Assembly: GCA_035222895.1 (NCBI GenBank)
Contig: JAVYIG010000647.1
Coordinates: 435,764 to 499,763, forward strand
DNA from: Strongylocentrotus droebachiensis
Lineage: Eukaryota > Echinodermata > Echinoidea > Camarodonta > Strongylocentrotidae
Direction: 5' to 3'
DNA length: 64,000 bases
Both the position numbers and the translations under genes were made by a program. Positions 59,991-64,000 of this stretch are shown piece after piece (position 1 is the stretch's first letter; every line of letters starts with the position of its first letter). Under the pieces are notes generated by a model, which saw only the letters and a list, made by a program, of their open reading frames with translations, did not search any database and was not told where the DNA came from.

Positions 59991-61025
59991 GACATCTCCA
60001 ATAAGAACACATAATAATTATAATTAATAATTATTATTATTATAAATAATAATTATTATTATTAATAATTATTTTATGACCGGCCTTCCCCAGTCTCTGC
60101 ACAGTATTATCACAAAAGATTGTTATCACAAAAGATTATATGTCAACAATCACAACATGATTTCGGGGAAAGTAAACATAGAGTTTTGGCAAAGAATAGT
60201 CCATTTTCGTGATGTAATCAGAATTAATGCACACATCTTGGTTAAGTGCCAGGTTAAAAATAATTGTTGCTCGGTAGGACAAAATGTCCTGGCTTGTCCT
60301 AGCAATTAACACATACTGTATGCAATTCGCTTTCATTCTGACCATCAAAATACAATTATTCGTAGCAGGTAAATGAAAGGATTTCTAATATGGCACTTAA
60401 CAAAGATGCGTGTATTAAATTTGATTACAGTACGAAAATGGTCTTTTCGAGGACAACTTACACCTGGAGTATCAGTAGCTATGTACCAGGGGCTTGATTT
60501 TTCTGTTTTTCATGACAGGGGCTGGGGGATGCGGCATGGATGGAGGCTTAGCTACCGAGTGGAGAAGGGTCTACCCCACCCCTAAATTACAACAACAACA
60601 AAAATCTGCATTTTGTTGTTTGGAACTTTGTATTTTAGATGGCTTTAGACGACACAGGAAAACCCAAGTCTGACCTTGGTATTAACACGTTTTATTTTAT
60701 CTCTTTATGGACTTATGCGGCGTTATACCATAAATTCGACTGTGTTGTGGGTGTGCATCTCCTTCTGGGGGGGGGGGGGTGGTCCCGTCCTGGACATATT
60801 CCATAGAAGTAGCCCTTCCAACCTTCTCTGGAATCATCGACCATTTCTGGTGCTATTAGTAATTTGCATTTAATAGCACTGGCATGAGAGGGAGCGTAGT
60901 GACAGCGGAAGATTTTCTATATTATACTTATAAAACCATGCCTTCTTTAAAGCACTTCACGGCCGAAAAAGTGACTTGTAGCCTTTAACCAATATTTGTT
61001 TTTCTTTTCTTTCCCAATTTCCCGC

Positions 61026-61219
61026 TTTAAAGCGCACCTGTACTAGTTTGGCCAGAAAGGATTAGATCACCCAGGGTGGTCACTGACAGATGGCTATCTC
61101 ATCAACCCAGCTCTCAATTAACAAAATAAAGTGAGGATCATGGGGGACCAATTGTTACCGATTAGGCATTGTTTTCTATATAGAGGGAGCAAGTAGCCAA
61201 TAGTACAGAGGGCCTTTAA
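61026..61219. mobile_element. TTAAAG-ended MITE, family F, copy 4
   Basis: TTTAAAGCGCACCTGTACTA at the left, TAGTACAGAGGGCCTTTAA at the right; body shares GCATTGTTTTCTATATAGAG with copies 1-3. The most diverged copy. Confidence 0.8.
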
Positions 61220-61310
61220 CATAATCCATGTGTAGGCTACCTAGTCGGAGGAGTGGATACAAAAGCCTGTACATAACATCCAATTAGTACATACAATAGT
61301 ATGTGAAAAT

Positions 61311-61342
61311 CACAGAACTGTAAAATATTTTACAGTTCTGTG
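61311..61342. repeat. 32-bp perfect palindrome
   Basis: Arms of 16 bases (CACAGAACTGTAAAAT and complement) with no loop. No gene nearby; could be a remnant of inverted transposon ends. Confidence 0.85.
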
Positions 61343-62122
61343 GTGACAACGCATTGTAATTTGCTTTGGTCGCTTCTCGCGCGAATCTATTCAAGTAAGA
61401 AATGGTTAGGCGGTTTATAATTGTTCATTCATTGTTCAATGAACCCCTGCTAAGAAATAAAATAGTTTTATTTTTGTTTTAAATTCAGCAAATATTTTTC
61501 TGCATATAATGAAAACGAATCGTGAATGTATGTATGAGTTGTCGTCTTTTCTTCTCACAGGCATATTAAATCCAGATGATATCGATAGACAATATTTTCA
61601 ATCTGAATCTATTTTTGCCGCTGCATCATGTCTCATTCGATCATTGGAGTCCAAGTTTAAAGTGCAACCAAACTCATAATGATTTCAGTTATGTGAAAAG
61701 CAGACAGTAACATAAACAGAATGGCGAAAGTTTGATATAAATCGGACTAATAACAAGAAAGTAATGAATTTTTGAAGAAAAAAAAAATCTGCTTTCCTCT
61801 AATATATAGAGTAGTTTGCTATCATGGTTGGATTTCCCTACAAATGAAATGAAGTATCACTAATACAAAAGAAGAAAAAAACCTTTTCTTCCTACATGTA
61901 TATTTCATTGATCTTAGTGTATCTTGGGCCTATTCCCTAAAAGGGCATCTAACTGTTCTAGTCAGAATAAAAGCAGTAGTATCAGCTTCGAATCGCAGAC
62001 AATCGTGCTACTGGTCTGACGTCACTACTACGAGTCTAAACCGATTTAGCTTCCCCCTCCAAAGAAGCTGAAATCCCTTGAAATTTACATTTTATTAATC
62101 ATAATTATAAATATTCAGATCC

Positions 62123-62335
62123 TCAGTCATAATTGAGATTTAAAATGTTAACATGTTCATACAAAATGCTACCATAAAGTCTTTCAACGTCGGATCCGAT
62201 CGTAGTCAGATCGCGAAGTTTGGCGCCGGGCTCTAGGCGTACATGAAGATCTTCAATTCTCATCACATAATTGTTAATCAATTTCTCTTGTACTGGAGTC
62301 ACATTAATTACTGCTTTCAATGAAGTATGGCTACA
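62123..62335 (-). CDS. Possible coding exon, unknown protein
   Basis: Open stretch with protein-like composition: TPVQEKLINNYVMRIEDLHV, RLEPGAKLRDLTTIGSDVER and LYGSILYEHVNIL, stop at 62123. A GT at 62177-62178 (TATG|GTAGCA) would end the exon in phase 1, the phase needed to join the TM2 exon at 59220. The region weakly recalls the SEA modules often found just outside a membrane span. No acceptor with a good pyrimidine tract is seen, so this is tentative. Confidence 0.25.
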   Translation of the reverse strand, partial: CSHTSLKAVINVTPVQEKLINNYVMRIEDLHVRLEPGAKLRDLTTIGSDVERLYGSILYEHVNILNLNYD

Positions 62336-64000
62336 ATAACGCCGTAATCATAGCTCCGGGCACAAGTTGGTATTATAGAAATCCCACTGGTATTTTACTT
62401 AAGATTTAAATAGGCTTGACGTAGAGTATAATTATTGGGTGTGTTTCCCCGAAGTCTACCCTGGATTTATCCATTTTGATTATACAACACATTTCTTACT
62501 TCTTTTGTACAGATATAGAACTCTTTGTGACCTGAAAAGGTATGTACAAGTACTAAGTCGTTCTCGTTGATTTGTTGGCAAACTATTGTTACGTAACACC
62601 CAATAATTGGGATAAAAAGAGGATTTGGGTGTTCACCCATATCGTATACGGGTAATAAACGTGTTTAGTCCTATAGGTCGAATAGCTAGGCAGCTAAAGA
62701 TGCCCACAAAGAAATTCGACAAATCATGGCTATTCGGGGGTGTAGTGTCATTAAAAAAGAAAAATTGGTTCGGTCTTTTGTCGGTCAGGTGTATATCTGG
62801 TTAGCGAGGTAGTGTGGTATAAAATGTTTTCTAGAGATTCAAAATGATTATCGTCGTGGTAATGCATATATACATGGGCGGCGATCCCGGGGGACGGGGG
62901 ACACACCCCTCCCCTAAATTGTTTAAGGGGAGATCGCCCCCCCCCCCCCCCATCATCGGCCTCAGTTCTAAGGTAACATTGATTTATTTGAATAATAACC
63001 CAAGTTAATGGTACCGCCGGTAGCAAAAATTCTTCCTTCACTAATCGTAATGTAAACTTGATGGTGTAATGTTATGAGCTGAAGTTATGCAGCATTCCTT
63101 AATTTGAACTTACCCTGTAACTTACAATGTATGTGCTCATTGTTAAACAGCTGCATGCACATTTCATTCAGAAGCAACCATGCAGAGACTCAGAGAGCAT
63201 TCTCTAACACAGTACTCTTGGCACACAGAGTGTGTGATGTATGTAATGAGTAATTATCCATGCACACATTCAACCCTCATACACTGCCTTATGTACTGTA
63301 TATGTGAGAGTGGTAAGTTGCACTTGACCACTAGCATGCACAGCATAAGCATGATGTTTTAGTTACACCAATAAACTCCTGAACCGCAAGCAAAGATATG
63401 TGGAGCTTATTACTTTCTTGACCCCAGCTACATTTAGTAAAGAACTAACCAAGAAGTCTACATAACAAACCCACTATTTTTGACAGATGGTAGACCGAAT
63501 CCACAGAGCATGTTGCAATGCAATCGCTAATTGCAAAATAATAGCGAGTAATCTTCTTTAGATACATGAAAGCCGTTTGAACCTCCACTATGTACATATT
63601 AAATATTTGACCAACTCCGTTGTGTTAAGTTTTGAAAGTGATTACAATAAGCGTCCCTCACGTACAGCATTATACATGATACTAACAAAACCACAAAATG
63701 CAAACACTTTCAAATTATTATTTGCCAAGCAAATTACTCAGCTGAGTAATAAGCATATTTTTACGCTGTTGGAAACCTTGGGTTATACTATTATCTACAA
63801 AATAGAAAACATTATCAAATTTAAAATGACAGGTACTTAAACGTGGCTGGCAGTTCATCAATAATAGAAGAAGCATTATTATGATTGTTAAGCCATTATG
63901 TATGGAAATTATTTCTTTAATTATTTGTATAATTATAAAGTATGGATATACTGTATATGATGGATTTTGTTTAAAGAATAAAGAACCCTGTGGAAGGTGG
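62336..64000. other. Right end, nothing recognised
   Basis: A poly-C run at 62938-62952, an 87-codon open frame at 63577-63840 without support, and AATAAA near 63977. No gene can be supported. Confidence 0.4.

Noticed and set aside
63577..63840. 87-codon plus-strand frame at the right end
   Set aside because: No recognisable domain, AT-driven composition and no splice context.
1..64000. CRISPR arrays, bacterial operons, phage genes or viral genes
   Set aside because: No spacer-repeat arrays, no Shine-Dalgarno-led gene runs, and no viral protein seen; split genes show nuclear eukaryotic DNA.

Overview
The window looks like nuclear DNA of an invertebrate deuterostome, most likely an echinoderm such as a sea urchin. 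This rests on four intron-rich or intronless genes of clear metazoan type, on GT-AG introns averaging 1-2 kb, on AT-rich DNA crowded with short inverted-repeat transposons, tRNA-derived SINEs and 5'-truncated LINE tails, and on a histone-type 3' stem-loop with a downstream element close to the sea urchin form. The species call is inference; no search was possible.

Layout from left to right. 1-1.6 kb: first coding exon of ZRANB1/TRABID on the minus strand, whose OTU catalytic part lies beyond the left edge. 1.7-7.4 kb: repeat-rich DNA with two related DNA transposons, a near-perfect foldback element and several LINE 3' ends. 8.0-10.0 kb: GPAA1 on the plus strand with a single coding exon. 10.8-14.1 kb: a pile of inverted-repeat elements. 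14.4-23.5 kb: PUS1 on the plus strand, 11 coding exons that join in frame to 512 residues. 23.5-28.5 kb: no gene seen. 28.5-43.1 kb: MAEA on the minus strand, ten exons giving 384 residues, with its last exon present twice in a 2.1 kb direct repeat. 46.4-47.6 kb and 55.3-59.2 kb: two paralogous single-pass membrane proteins on the minus strand, each seen only as its membrane/cytoplasmic exon plus one short exon before it. The remainder to 64 kb is repeats and unassigned DNA.

The named genes are housekeeping functions that do not form a pathway: ubiquitin editing (ZRANB1), GPI-anchor attachment (GPAA1), RNA pseudouridylation (PUS1) and the CTLH/GID ubiquitin ligase (MAEA). I found no operon, phage, CRISPR or gene-cluster logic. 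The points most worth following are the repeated terminal exon of MAEA, decoy copies of a PUS1 splice donor, MITEs sitting within 20 bp of splice sites, several transposon families that share a TTAAAG end, the histone-like 3' processing signals at 51.4-51.5 kb, a transposon packed with copies of its own end motif around a 30-bp perfect palindrome, and the tandem membrane-protein pair.
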